DNA of 16,056 nucleotides from positions 1 to 16,056 of the forward strand of contig CAYGNF010000025.1 in assembly GCA_964351245.1 (NCBI GenBank). Reading direction: 5' to 3'. A program made the translations under genes and the position numbers. Origin of the DNA: JANRKH01 sp964351245. GTDB lineage: Bacteria; Pseudomonadota; Alphaproteobacteria; Rickettsiales; Rickettsiaceae. Below, in pieces: positions 8,299 to 15,890 of this stretch. A model generated the notes under the pieces. It did not search any database and had not been told where the DNA came from. It saw only the letters and a list, made by a program, of their open reading frames with translations. Position 1 is the first letter of the stretch. Every line of letters starts with the position of its first letter.

Positions 8299-8312
8299 AT
8301 CACCTAGGTGAT
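8299..8312. repeat. 14-bp perfect palindrome downstream of adk
   Basis: ATCACCTAGGTGAT is its own reverse complement. It lies 22 bases after the adk stop codon, in the spacer before the TPR remnant. With no loop it is a better candidate for a dimeric protein site than for a terminator, and no T-run follows on the minus strand. It may also be chance. Confidence 0.4.
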
Positions 8313-8333
8313 ACATTATATTTCGGTAAAAGG

Positions 8334-8978
8334 CTAAAGTTCTCCACTAATATCTGATATGATTCGATGAATTTGTGCTGTAACCTCTCGTGTGGGTAAA
8401 TCGGCATTTATCTGAAATAACTTACTTTTATCCTTATAAAATGATAAAATAGATGTGATTGTATTATTATATACTTCTACTCTCTGAATCAACAAATCTA
8501 TATTATCATCTTTGCGAATAGCAAATTCCGCCCCTTGGCACTCATCGCACACTCCTTTGTTTGTAGTTGGATGAGAAACTGCGTTGTATATTTTACCACA
8601 TCCTACACAATTAAATCTGTTGCCTACTCTTTGTCTTAATTTTTCTGTTTCTATGTTAAAATGAAACACAATATAATTGTCTTCTAGATTTTGCTGTAGA
8701 TAAATAGCTTGAGATAGAGTTCTAGGATATCCATCTAAAAGTAAATGAGTGAACTCGGGTTTCTTGATATACTCTACAATAATTTGGTTTACTATTTCAT
8801 CCGAGACTAGCTCGCCATTATACATGGTTTGTGATAAATAAATACCCAGAGGTGTATCTTTTGTAGACTCTATTCTTAGTAAATCGCCAGTTGAAAGATG
8901 TTTAAACCCTTTATCACGCAAGAAAGAGGCTTGAGTACCCTTACCCGAACCAGGGGCGCCCAAAAAAATTACTAACAC
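8334..8978 (-). CDS. adk: Adenylate kinase, zinc-binding lid type
   Basis: Converts ATP plus AMP to two ADP in the cytoplasm. The P-loop GAPGSGKGT is at residues 7-15, the AMP-site DGYPRT at 82-87, and a four-cysteine zinc knuckle in the lid uses Cys124, Cys127, Cys144 and Cys147. 214 residues is the long-form length. The start is GTG at 8978: no in-frame ATG exists upstream, and the first residues line up with the family's start before LGAPG. The ATG one base pair earlier in phase (8980) is out of frame and stops after two codons. The gene begins 7 bases after the secY stop, and an AGG that overlaps the secY stop codon can serve as ribosome site. It ends the secY-adk pair; the usual next genes rpsM, rpsK, rpoA and rplQ are absent here. 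Confidence 0.95.
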   Translation of the reverse strand: MLVIFLGAPGSGKGTQASFLRDKGFKHLSTGDLLRIESTKDTPLGIYLSQTMYNGELVSDEIVNQIIVEYIKKPEFTHLLLDGYPRTLSQAIYLQQNLEDNYIVFHFNIETEKLRQRVGNRFNCVGCGKIYNAVSHPTTNKGVCDECQGAEFAIRKDDNIDLLIQRVEVYNNTITSILSFYKDKSKLFQINADLPTREVTAQIHRIISDISGEL

Positions 8979-8985
8979 ATAAAAC

Positions 8986-10278
8986 CTATTTTATTTTTAC
9001 TTTCTTCATAACGTTTTCATATCTACTACTAAACATATATGTTTGTATTTGTGTAAAAGTATCCAGAATGACATTTACTACAATTAACATACTAGTACCT
9101 CCTAAAGCAAAAGTAAGAGATACTTTTGTTGCAATAATTTCAGGGATTAGGCATATCACACACATATAGGAGGCGCCAACAACTGTAATGCGAACAAGTA
9201 AATAGTCAAAATATTGAGCAGTATCTGGGCCAGGCCTTCTTCCGGGGACATAAGCCCCGTATTTTCTTAAATTATTTGCAGTTTCTTCGGAGTTAAAAAC
9301 GGCAGTTGTATAGAAAAAACTAAAAAAGATTATTAATATTGCGCTGAAAGCAATATATAGGGGCTTACCTCTGTTGAGATATATAGCAATATTCTGCATT
9401 ATTCCGTCATTGGAACCCCCAAGATTCGCTATTGTCAGAGGAAATAGCAAGACAGAGTTAGCAAATATTGGAGGAATGACTCCAGCAGTATTTAATTTTA
9501 AAGGAATGTAAGATGCATCTCCACCGTAAATCTTATTTCCAACTTGTCTTTTGGGATATTGCACTAATACTTTACGTTGCGCTCTTTCAAAAAATATTAT
9601 TAATATTACCATGATAATGATCAACAAAATTATAGCAATCACTAATCCAGATGAAATAGAGCCTTTTCTAGCGAGCTCAAAAGTAGAAATAAGTGCGCTA
9701 GGTAAACCAGATATAATACCTAAAAATATAATTAAAGACGATCCATTGCCTATACCCCTTGCAGAAATTTGTTCTCCTAGCCACATTAACAACATAGTCC
9801 CGACTACTAATGTCATCACCGCAGATATAATAAAAAAATTGTGATCTATTACTACTATAGGATTTTGTTCATTAGAGAGTTGTATTAGACCTGATGCTAT
9901 TCCGTATGCATGAGTTGATGCAAGGAGTACTGTAAGCAATCTTGTCATTTGGTTGATTTTTTTTCTTCCTGAATCTCCTTCTTTTTTTAGATCTTCAAGA
10001 GGTTTATATGCCATAGAAAGTAGTTGAATTATTATTGAAGATGTGATGTAAGGCATGATTGCTAAAGCAAACACAGACATTCTCGCAAGAGAGCCGCCCG
10101 AAAGCACATTAAATACACCAAGAATGCCAGTTTGATTTTTTTGAGCAAAACTAGTCATTGCTACTGCATCAACGCCTGCAATCGGGACAAAAGATCCTAT
10201 TCTGCATACTATAAGGATCATCAACGTAAAAAATATTCTTGACTGTAAATCACTATATGATGAGTTTTGCTTTGGCAT
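8986..10278 (-). CDS. secY: Protein translocase subunit SecY
   Basis: Channel-forming subunit of the SecYEG translocon in the inner membrane. Ten membrane segments can be traced in 430 residues. Family landmarks include RIGSFVPIAGVDAVA near 26-40, GGSLARMSVFALAIMPYI (plug and TM2 region, about 61-78), LKKEGDSGRKKINQMTR (about 96-112), and the cytosolic loop YGAYVPGRRPGPDTAQY (about 340-356). The N-terminus is about 10-15 residues shorter than in many relatives but keeps the first helix. The start is ATG 10278 with a weak AAGAAA upstream. It follows rplO in the conserved order, yet 246 bases separate them, which is unusual for this operon and suggests a promoter of its own. adk follows 7 bases later. 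Confidence 0.96.
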   Translation of the reverse strand: MPKQNSSYSDLQSRIFFTLMILIVCRIGSFVPIAGVDAVAMTSFAQKNQTGILGVFNVLSGGSLARMSVFALAIMPYITSSIIIQLLSMAYKPLEDLKKEGDSGRKKINQMTRLLTVLLASTHAYGIASGLIQLSNEQNPIVVIDHNFFIISAVMTLVVGTMLLMWLGEQISARGIGNGSSLIIFLGIISGLPSALISTFELARKGSISSGLVIAIILLIIIMVILIIFFERAQRKVLVQYPKRQVGNKIYGGDASYIPLKLNTAGVIPPIFANSVLLFPLTIANLGGSNDGIMQNIAIYLNRGKPLYIAFSAILIIFFSFFYTTAVFNSEETANNLRKYGAYVPGRRPGPDTAQYFDYLLVRITVVGASYMCVICLIPEIIATKVSLTFALGGTSMLIVVNVILDTFTQIQTYMFSSRYENVMKKVKIK

Positions 10279-10524
10279 AATTTGAATTTCTTAACTTAAG
10301 TTTGCATTATAATCCTGAGTATATACTGATAAGATATACTATGAGATATGGATGTTTGATTTATTTACTGAATCACATTACTTTTTGAAATAAGTAGTTT
10401 ATGCCCCAAAAACTCATAATAGCACATATCAATCTTTCTGTAGTAAAAACACTAGATGTGATTTTTGCAAAAAGTATTATAATTAAATTATTAATACATT
10501 TTTTATAAATATTCGTGGTGCTAT
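10279..10524 (-). promoter_or_regulatory. Long rplO-secY spacer with candidate secY promoter
   Basis: This AT-rich spacer replaces the usual direct junction of rplO and secY. Candidate minus-strand promoter elements are an extended -10, TGC followed by TATTAT, at 10424-10416, and a TTGCAA (10470-10465) spaced 17 from TTTACT (10447-10442). A TATAAT at 10311-10306 has a weak TTATCA 15 bases upstream. None is strong on all counts. Just after the rplO stop, GTGGT and ACCAC could form a 5-bp stem, but no T-run follows, so read-through from rplO may continue. No conserved small gene (such as rpmJ) was found here. Confidence 0.35.
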
Positions 10525-10998
10525 TTATACCACTCCTCCAGACCTAGATATTGCATCTAAAGCAGATTTTGAATAAGCATCTAGTTTAAAAACAAAGCTA
10601 CCAGGCAGATCATCGGAACCTAATAGTTTGACTTTTTGGGTGACTTTTTTAATTAACCCATGTTGCACAAGAAATTCTTTATCTATGATATTATTTTGCT
10701 TTAGTATTTCCAGCTCAAATAAATTTAACAGCATCTGAGTTTTAATGATATACACTTTTTCTTTTTTTGGTGGATTAAATCCTATTTTAGGGAGTCTAGC
10801 TATTATAGGAATTTGTCCACCCTCGAAAACTGTGATCGAAACTCCAGATCTAGCTTTTTGACCCTTGACACCTCTACCACAAGTTTTACCCTTACCGCTA
10901 CCTATACCCCTCCCTAATCTCTTAGATTGCTTTTTAGATCCTGGGATATTATATAGATTATTTAGTGCAATTGCTTCAAATTCCAATTCTTCAGACAT
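10525..10998 (-). CDS. rplO: 50S ribosomal protein L15
   Basis: Late-assembly protein of the large subunit that contacts 23S rRNA. The basic glycine-rich N-terminal tail is typical (RLGRGIGSGKGKTCGRG, then VKGQKARSG, about residues 27-52), and the fold ends with the conserved SKSALDAISRSGGVV. 157 residues is usual. The ATG at 10998 begins one base after the rpmD stop, so the two are tightly coupled. It is the last gene of the continuous ribosomal block in this window. Confidence 0.96.
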   Translation of the reverse strand: MSEELEFEAIALNNLYNIPGSKKQSKRLGRGIGSGKGKTCGRGVKGQKARSGVSITVFEGGQIPIIARLPKIGFNPPKKEKVYIIKTQMLLNLFELEILKQNNIIDKEFLVQHGLIKKVTQKVKLLGSDDLPGSFVFKLDAYSKSALDAISRSGGVV

Positions 10999-10999
10999 G

Positions 11000-11224
11000 T
11001 TATATCTCCTCTACTCTTAACAAATGTATTACTTTAGTAATCATACCTCTAGTAGATGCTGTATCAGTTAAAACTGCAGATTTATGCATTTTACCCAAAC
11101 CAAGACCTATGAGATTTTGCTTTTGCTTATAGTGCCTACCTATAGAGCTACCGATCTGTGTCACTTTTATTTGCTTTAGATCTGAGCTTTGAGCTTCATT
11201 GTTCTTATTAATGTTATTGTTCAT
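11000..11224 (-). CDS. rpmD: 50S ribosomal protein L30
   Basis: Small protein of the large subunit. The core KQIKVTQIGSSIGRHYKQK leads to LIGLGLGKMHKSAVL and ends in HLLRVEEI, as in the family. The protein is 74 residues against the usual 58-63. The extra 14-16 at the N-terminus are rich in Asn (MNNNINKNNEAQSS) and precede the normal start point. No ATG lies at the usual position, so the ATG at 11224 is kept. A GGT purine patch in the rpsE stop region (6 bases upstream) may serve as ribosome site. It sits in the expected slot between rpsE and rplO. Confidence 0.93.
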   Translation of the reverse strand: MNNNINKNNEAQSSDLKQIKVTQIGSSIGRHYKQKQNLIGLGLGKMHKSAVLTDTASTRGMITKVIHLLRVEEI

Positions 11225-11230
11225 ACTGAC

Positions 11231-11761
11231 CTATTGAATATCTTTTTTTGGTTTAGTTCCAAGATCAGCTATATGGAGATCTCTCTTTGCAGCAATTTGT
11301 TTAGGAGTGTATAACTTGCTTAACGCGTTTAATGTAGCTGTAATTAAGGTATAAACATTAGCTGATCCAAGAGACTTTGCAACTACATCATGAATTCCTA
11401 CTGACTCAAATATTGCTCTCATTGGGCCTCCAGCTATGATTCCTGTACCGGGTTTTGACCTTCGTATGATAACTTTACTAGCACCGCTAGATCCTATAAC
11501 ATCATGATGAATGGTCCTACCTTGGTATAGCGGGATTTTAATCATCGACTTTCTAGCTGATCCAGCTGCCTTAGCTCTTGCCTCAGTCACTTCTTTTGCT
11601 TTGCCGTGACCATATCCTATAGAGCCCTGCTTATCTCCGCTAATAACGCATGCTGAAAATGAAAATCTTCTTCCGCCTTTCACAACTTTAGTAACTCTAC
11701 TGACGTCCACAAGAACTTCTACGAATCCTTCGTCCTTGTCTGACTTGACATGTTTGCTCAT
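11231..11761 (-). CDS. rpsE: 30S ribosomal protein S5
   Basis: Small-subunit protein near the decoding centre and mRNA entry, important for accuracy. It has the double-stranded-RNA-like N-terminal domain with VTKVVKGGRRFSFSACVISG (about 23-42) and the signature IGYGHGKAKEV (about 48-58). The C-terminal domain has RRSKPGTGIIAGGPMRAIFE (about 101-120), followed by VGIHDVVAKSLGS. 176 residues is within the alphaproteobacterial range. The ATG at 11761 lies 12 bases after rplR. The order rplR-rpsE-rpmD is the conserved one. Confidence 0.97.
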   Translation of the reverse strand: MSKHVKSDKDEGFVEVLVDVSRVTKVVKGGRRFSFSACVISGDKQGSIGYGHGKAKEVTEARAKAAGSARKSMIKIPLYQGRTIHHDVIGSSGASKVIIRRSKPGTGIIAGGPMRAIFESVGIHDVVAKSLGSANVYTLITATLNALSKLYTPKQIAAKRDLHIADLGTKPKKDIQ

Positions 11762-11773
11762 ATATCTACTTTT

Positions 11774-12130
11774 TTAAAATAATAAATGTTCTCTAGCGCT
11801 ATCTGCTAGAGTCTTAATTACACCATGATATTTATAACCACCTTTATCAAATACCACCTTATCTACTCCAGCCTCTTTTCCTCTTTGTCCAATTAGATTG
11901 CCTACTTTGTGCGCCGAAGATGTGTTGCATATAGATACTTTTGGGGCTCTAATAGAAACATCCAATGTTGATGCAGATGCTAAAGTGTGACCCTTGAGGT
12001 CATCAATTAGCTGAGCATATATATGTCTCCCTGATTTAAAAACAGAGAGTCTTATCCTATCTGAATTTTTTCTAATCAGCTTTCTGACTCTTTGCGATCT
12101 AATTTCAAATCTTTTTTTTGTAGCTCTCAT
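11774..12130 (-). CDS. rplR: 50S ribosomal protein L18
   Basis: Binds 5S rRNA and helps join it to the large subunit. Conserved pieces are RIRLSVFKSGRHIYAQLIDD (about 25-44), LASASTLD, and the C-terminal GQRGKEAGVDKVVFDKGGY with YHGVIKTLADSARE. 118 residues is normal. The ATG at 12130 has a clear AGGAG Shine-Dalgarno at a spacing of 8 bases, one of the better ones in the cluster. rplF ends 18 bases upstream and rpsE starts 12 bases downstream. Confidence 0.97.
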   Translation of the reverse strand: MRATKKRFEIRSQRVRKLIRKNSDRIRLSVFKSGRHIYAQLIDDLKGHTLASASTLDVSIRAPKVSICNTSSAHKVGNLIGQRGKEAGVDKVVFDKGGYKYHGVIKTLADSAREHLLF

Positions 12131-12148
12131 ATGAAATTCTCCTAATAA

Positions 12149-12682
12149 TTAGCCTTTTTTACCTTCTTTACGCTGAACATATTGGCCCTTGCGCTTAATA
12201 CCCTTCCCTTTATAAGGCTCAGGAGGTCTTTGTTTTATAATCGTTGCAGAAAATTGTCCCAATAATTCTTTATCAGAGCTTTCAAGGACAACAATATTCT
12301 GCTTTGGAGTCTCAACTTTAATGCCTTGTGGTATAATAATTTTCGTATTATGACTTTTACCAAGAGATAAGTTCAGATACTCGCCTTTAGCTGCAGCTCT
12401 GTAGCCAACCCCATTGACTTCTAAATCTTGCTTAAAACCAACGCTAACTCCTATTATCATATTATTTATAATATTTCTTGCAGTACCCCACATAGCTCTT
12501 GTATGTTTTTCTTGATCCTGAGGAATAATGGTCAAAATATTATCTTGTAGATCTATAGAGATTTCACCTTTAAAAATCTTAGTTAGCGCACCTTTAGGAC
12601 CACTCACTTTTATATTTAATTTATTGATTTCTACCTCAACACCTTGTGGTACTGTTATTGGTAATTTTCCTATTCTTGACAT
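12149..12682 (-). CDS. rplF: 50S ribosomal protein L6
   Basis: Large-subunit protein near the factor-binding site, with two repeats of the same fold. It starts with MSRIGKLPITVPQGV and has KVSGPKGALTK in the first repeat. The second repeat has GVGYRAAAKGEYLNLSLG and ends in the family's C-terminal IKQRPPEPYKGKGIK, then a basic tail (QRKEGKKG). 177 residues is the standard length. It starts 12 bases after rpsH. Confidence 0.97.
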   Translation of the reverse strand: MSRIGKLPITVPQGVEVEINKLNIKVSGPKGALTKIFKGEISIDLQDNILTIIPQDQEKHTRAMWGTARNIINNMIIGVSVGFKQDLEVNGVGYRAAAKGEYLNLSLGKSHNTKIIIPQGIKVETPKQNIVVLESSDKELLGQFSATIIKQRPPEPYKGKGIKRKGQYVQRKEGKKG

Positions 12683-12694
12683 GATTTCATCTAT

Positions 12695-13093
12695 TTAAAA
12701 TACTTTGCAAATGACTTCTCCTCCCACACCAAGTTTTCTTGCCTCTCTATCTGACACAATTCCTTTTGGTGTTGTTAGTATATATATGCCTAATCCATTA
12801 TAGTGTGTCTGTAACTTACTAATTGATGTAGTGCATCTTTTGCCTGGTTTCGAGACTCTTTTAATCTCAGAAATTGCTCCTTTACCGAGTTTAGAAAATT
12901 TGGGCATGATTTGTAGTGACTTAAAATCTCCTTTTTGGGTTACTTTAAAATCAAGAATATATCCCTCTATCTTGAGCACATCTAAAATAGCATGCTTGAC
13001 TCTTGAATAAGGGCAGTCTAAAGAAATTAGCTTTGCATTTTGCCCATTTCTAATTCTTGTTAGCATGTCCGCTAATGGATCTGTCATTGACAT
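12695..13093 (-). CDS. rpsH: 30S ribosomal protein S8
   Basis: Primary 16S rRNA-binding protein of the small subunit; in enterobacteria it is also the translational repressor of the spc operon. The start chosen is the ATG at 13093, giving MSMTDPLADMLTRIRNGQ as in the family and 132 residues. A longer frame from a TTG at 13105 would overlap rpsN and add four unmatched residues. The C-terminal signature GLGIYILTTPKGIVSDREAR and the terminal GGEVICKVF are present. rpsN ends with two stops in a row (TAA TAA), six bases before this start. Confidence 0.96.
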   Translation of the reverse strand: MSMTDPLADMLTRIRNGQNAKLISLDCPYSRVKHAILDVLKIEGYILDFKVTQKGDFKSLQIMPKFSKLGKGAISEIKRVSKPGKRCTTSISKLQTHYNGLGIYILTTPKGIVSDREARKLGVGGEVICKVF

Positions 13094-13098
13094 ATTTA

Positions 13099-13404
13099 TT
13101 ACCAACTTGATTTAATTAATCCAGGAAGCATAGCATTACCTGCTAGCTCTCTGAGCATATTACGAGAAAGTCTAAATTTTCTAAAGTAGCCTCTAGGTCT
13201 TCCAGTAAGTGCGCACCTATTTCTAAGTCTGGTTTTTGCAGAGTTACGAGGAAGAGATGCGAGCTTAATCACCATCGCAAACCTCTCTTCTAAGCTAATC
13301 TTTTTATCAGAAATAGCATTCTTCAGATTTGTTCTTTTATTTTCCAAGCTTTGAGATTTTTTAATTCTCTTTAGATTTCTTTGTATTGCGCTAACTTTTG
13401 CCAT
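13099..13404 (-). CDS. rpsN: 30S ribosomal protein S14, zinc-free long form
   Basis: Small-subunit head protein. This is the 101-residue form without zinc cysteines that is usual in proteobacteria: the C-terminal half reads LPRNSAKTRLRNRCALTGRP, then RGYFRKFRLSRNMLREL, and ends PGLIKSSW. Only one cysteine is left where the zinc form has four. The ATG at 13404 lies 7 bases after the rplE stop. Confidence 0.97.
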   Translation of the reverse strand: MAKVSAIQRNLKRIKKSQSLENKRTNLKNAISDKKISLEERFAMVIKLASLPRNSAKTRLRNRCALTGRPRGYFRKFRLSRNMLRELAGNAMLPGLIKSSW

Positions 13405-13411
13405 AATTTAA

Positions 13412-13951
13412 CTAATTTATAAATGGTAAACTAAAACCCGCTAGCAAATCTTGTGCTTCTTCGTTTGTTTTTGCGGATGTAACTATTGTAATATCTAAGC
13501 CTCGGATATTATCTATTGCTTCATACTTAATCTCAGGAAATACTATTTGCTCCTTAATACCGAAAGTACAATTTCCCCTTCCATCAAAACTTTTAGGATT
13601 TAAGCCCTTAAACTCCTTCACCCTGGGTAGAGCAACATATACTAATCTCTCTAAAAAATCATACATTCTATCTTTTCTTAAGGTGACCTTACAGCCTATT
13701 TTCATACCTTCCCTAAGTTTAAAAGTCGCAATAGATTTTTTAGCTTTGGTAACGTATGGTTTTTGTCCAGATATGGAGGATAAATCTTTGATAGCATGAT
13801 TAATGACTTTAGAATCTGCTACACCCTCTCCTACGCCCATATTCAGAACAATTTTTTCTATTGAAGGAATCTGATGTATATTAGTGTAATTATATTTTTC
13901 TTTAAGAAGTTTTTTGACTTCTAGGCTTTGCTCCTTAAATCTTTTATTCAT
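13412..13951 (-). CDS. rplE: 50S ribosomal protein L5
   Basis: Binds 5S rRNA and touches the P-site tRNA. Family pieces include IPSIEKIVLNMGVGEGV (about 28-44), ISGQKPYVTKAKKSIATFKL (about 75-94), and the end part KSFDGRGNCTFGIKEQIVFP, then ITIVTSAKTNEEAQDLL. 179 residues is normal. The start ATG shares four bases (ATGA) with the rplX stop, so translation is coupled. Confidence 0.97.
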   Translation of the reverse strand: MNKRFKEQSLEVKKLLKEKYNYTNIHQIPSIEKIVLNMGVGEGVADSKVINHAIKDLSSISGQKPYVTKAKKSIATFKLREGMKIGCKVTLRKDRMYDFLERLVYVALPRVKEFKGLNPKSFDGRGNCTFGIKEQIVFPEIKYEAIDNIRGLDITIVTSAKTNEEAQDLLAGFSLPFIN

Positions 13952-14283
13952 TTGGATCTCTCTTTGCTCAATATTTCTCCAGATAATTTCGCGTATCTGA
14001 CCTTAGAACCATCTTCTAAGAATTTAAATCCTACTTTAGTAGCTTTATGTTCTTTAGGATCTAAAATAGCAAGATTAGAGATATGAATCGGCATCTCTTT
14101 CTTAATAATGCCTCCTTCAGATTCTTTCGAAGCTTTTGTGTGCTTATAAAATACGTTAGCATTTGCAACGATTACTTTATTCGCCTTAGGCATGACTTTT
14201 GTGATCTCTCCAGTAAAACCTTTGTCTTTACCTGTTGTAATCACTACTTTGTCGCCCTTCTTGAGTTTTAATTTATGAATCAT
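13948..14283 (-). CDS. rplX: 50S ribosomal protein L24
   Basis: Assembly-initiator protein of the large subunit. The N-terminal KOW motif is clear: KLKKGDKVVITTGKDKGFTG, then ITKVMPKANKVIV. GGIIKKEMPIHISNLAILDP follows at about residues 57-76. 111 residues is slightly longer than in E. coli but usual for alphaproteobacteria. The ATG overlaps the rplN stop by four bases (ATGA), as does its own stop with rplE, giving a coupled rplN-rplX-rplE trio. Confidence 0.97.
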   Translation of the reverse strand: MIHKLKLKKGDKVVITTGKDKGFTGEITKVMPKANKVIVANANVFYKHTKASKESEGGIIKKEMPIHISNLAILDPKEHKATKVGFKFLEDGSKVRYAKLSGEILSKERSK

Positions 14284-14648
14284 AATACCTCCTGAGCAAG
14301 TGAGACTATTCTTAAGAATTTTTTGACTCTAAGCTCTCGTGTCACTGGACCAAAAACTCGAGTGCCTATAGGCTCTCCTTGTTTATTGAGCAATACTACG
14401 GCGTTAGAATCGAATTTAATCGAACTGCCGTCAGGTCTTCTGACCCCCTTTTTTGTTCTAACTATAAGCGCTTTGTGCACATCGCCTTTCTTGACTTTGC
14501 TGTTGGGAGCTGCGTCCTTAATGGATACCACTATTACATCTCCTAAATCAGAGATCATATGGTGAGAACCTCCGAGCACTTTAATGCACATTACCTTTTT
14601 TGCGCCTGAGTTATCTGCTACATCAAGCACAGTCTGCATTTGAATCAT
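14280..14648 (-). CDS. rplN: 50S ribosomal protein L14
   Basis: Large-subunit protein at the subunit interface, part of intersubunit bridges and contacted by the silencing factor RsfS. The ATG at 14648 gives MIQMQTVLDVADNSGAKK as in the family, 122 residues, with AGGA 7 bases upstream. A TTG two codons earlier is disfavoured. Other signatures are GDVIVVSIKDAAPNSKVKKG and RRPDGSSIKFDSNAVVLLN, ending GPVTRELRVKKFLRIVSLAQ. Normally rpsQ, rpmC and rplP precede it; here it is the first gene, behind its own promoter. Confidence 0.97.
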   Translation of the reverse strand: MIQMQTVLDVADNSGAKKVMCIKVLGGSHHMISDLGDVIVVSIKDAAPNSKVKKGDVHKALIVRTKKGVRRPDGSSIKFDSNAVVLLNKQGEPIGTRVFGPVTRELRVKKFLRIVSLAQEVL

Positions 14649-14686
14649 ATTCAATTCCTATGAATCTTAACTATTGAGTAGGCTAA

Positions 14687-14715
14687 AACATAGACATTTT
14701 TTATCTCCTTGTCAA
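14687..14715 (-). promoter_or_regulatory. Promoter of the spc ribosomal block
   Basis: On the minus strand TTGACA (14715-14710) is followed by exactly 17 bases and TATGTT (14692-14687, 4 of 6 with consensus). The expected start near 14680 leaves about 32 bases before the rplN ATG. It explains how rplN and the genes after it are expressed although the S10 genes are not upstream. Confidence 0.65.
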
Positions 14716-14799
14716 AGGTTTTTATTGCCATCTTGAATAATAATGAATGTCACGATTTTATGGACTTATAAACTATATATCTCTCGTACTTACAATATG

Positions 14800-15633
14800 T
14801 TATTTTTTATCAATGATGTGTCGCATCGGGTTAATAGAAAATCTAGCCGATTTATGATATATATTTTCTTTGATATAAGATAGAGTATTGCTCAATATCA
14901 GTTGTATCCCAGGTGGATTGATCACTATTATTCCGGCCGCCTTAAGAGTAGTATTTACATCATCTAAAACGAATTCTATTTTTAATGCTTCTCTTCCTAA
15001 GCCTTGTATTTTACTATAAAAGTCACTAACTTTCTTGTAATCTTTAATTGGATACCAAATCATTATCAAAGTTGAGCTGTATTTTTTTGATACTTCCTCT
15101 ACAAATGTTATGCATTTAGAAAATTCATCTACGCACTCAAAGGAGGGGTCTAGTAATATTAAACCCTTCTTTTCATAAGGAGGTAAAATATTGCTCAATG
15201 CGCTATATGCATTTTCATTATGAGCAAAACAATTCTTGTATTTCATGAGATGAAATTTTAAATATACGAAATCTTCAGTATGTAGTTCACAGAAATCTGC
15301 TTTATCTTGAGGCCTAAGATATTGCGAGATAATTAATGGTGAACCTGGATACATGAGATTCTTATTTGAAAATAATTGAACCAAATCTACATATTCATTC
15401 AAGAGTTGATCTTTATTACCAGCATGGGTAATAATACGATTGATACCGTTATAATATTCTTTTGTTTTGCTTGATTCATTTGATGAGAGATTATATAAGC
15501 CAGCCCCCGCAAAAGCATCAAAAACATAAAATGGTGTATTTTGATTGCGTAAATGCTGAAGTAATGAAATCAATGTAAGGTGTTTGATGACATCTGCGAA
15601 ATTACCAGCATGATATATATGTCTATAATTCAT
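14800..15633 (-). CDS. rlmJ: 23S rRNA (adenine-N6)-methyltransferase RlmJ
   Basis: RlmJ makes m6A2030 in 23S rRNA (E. coli numbering), using SAM, on rRNA before assembly. The ATG at 15633 gives the family start MNYRHIYHAGNFADVIKHL; an earlier TTG at 15660 would add nine unmatched residues. The SAM-binding motif FDAFAGAGLYNL is at about 38-49. The catalytic motif reads LLDPSFE (Asp162), where the family usually has DPPY/F plus E. The tail has LWYP-like IWYPIKD and the end motif AAGIIVINPPG. 277 residues is near the usual 280. It stands alone between tuf and the spc block, where the S10 ribosomal genes normally lie. Confidence 0.88.
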   Translation of the reverse strand: MNYRHIYHAGNFADVIKHLTLISLLQHLRNQNTPFYVFDAFAGAGLYNLSSNESSKTKEYYNGINRIITHAGNKDQLLNEYVDLVQLFSNKNLMYPGSPLIISQYLRPQDKADFCELHTEDFVYLKFHLMKYKNCFAHNENAYSALSNILPPYEKKGLILLDPSFECVDEFSKCITFVEEVSKKYSSTLIMIWYPIKDYKKVSDFYSKIQGLGREALKIEFVLDDVNTTLKAAGIIVINPPGIQLILSNTLSYIKENIYHKSARFSINPMRHIIDKK

Positions 15634-15660
15634 TAGATCTTCTAAATGAAATGGATTCAA

Positions 15661-15890
15661 ATCAGTAAAATATACTGTAGCAATAATACTAATCTTTTTA
15701 TTAGGATGATTAGGTCTTCTATCTCCGGTACAAAAGTAGTATTCAATCTTATTGATTCGGCCTTACTGATATAATATTTTTAGTCTAAATTTATATTTAG
15801 TATACGAGCTAAGATATTTATCACAAAAAATGAAGGGGTACAAAATTTCCTACCGATTTATTATCTCCAAGATCAAAGGAGGTAAAGCAA
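15661..15890. other. Gene-free spacer upstream of rlmJ
   Basis: No reading frame, tRNA cloverleaf or remnant of rpsJ or of other S10-operon genes could be recognised. It holds small dyads, such as CAGTA-AAATA-TACTG at 15663-15677 and CTCC/GGAG around 15866-15882. Plus-strand TATAAT-like sequence near 15770 has no matching -35 at a normal distance. A promoter for rlmJ must lie here or upstream but I cannot point to a convincing one. Confidence 0.5.

Noticed and set aside
10365..10427. 20-codon minus-strand frame in the rplO-secY spacer, possible leader peptide
   Set aside because: It has no ribosome site of note, no similarity to L36 or any known small protein, and lies in AT-rich DNA where such short frames are common.
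14083..14565. Plus-strand frames opposite rplX and rplN
   Set aside because: Shadows of highly conserved ribosomal genes with no independent support.
14695..14709. AGGAG followed by ATG-TCT-ATG-TTT-TAG before rplN, like a tiny leader cistron or the start of a lost gene
   Set aside because: It lies inside the spacer of the TTGACA-N17-TATGTT promoter and would not be transcribed from it. Four codons carry no identifiable homology to rpsQ or rpmC.
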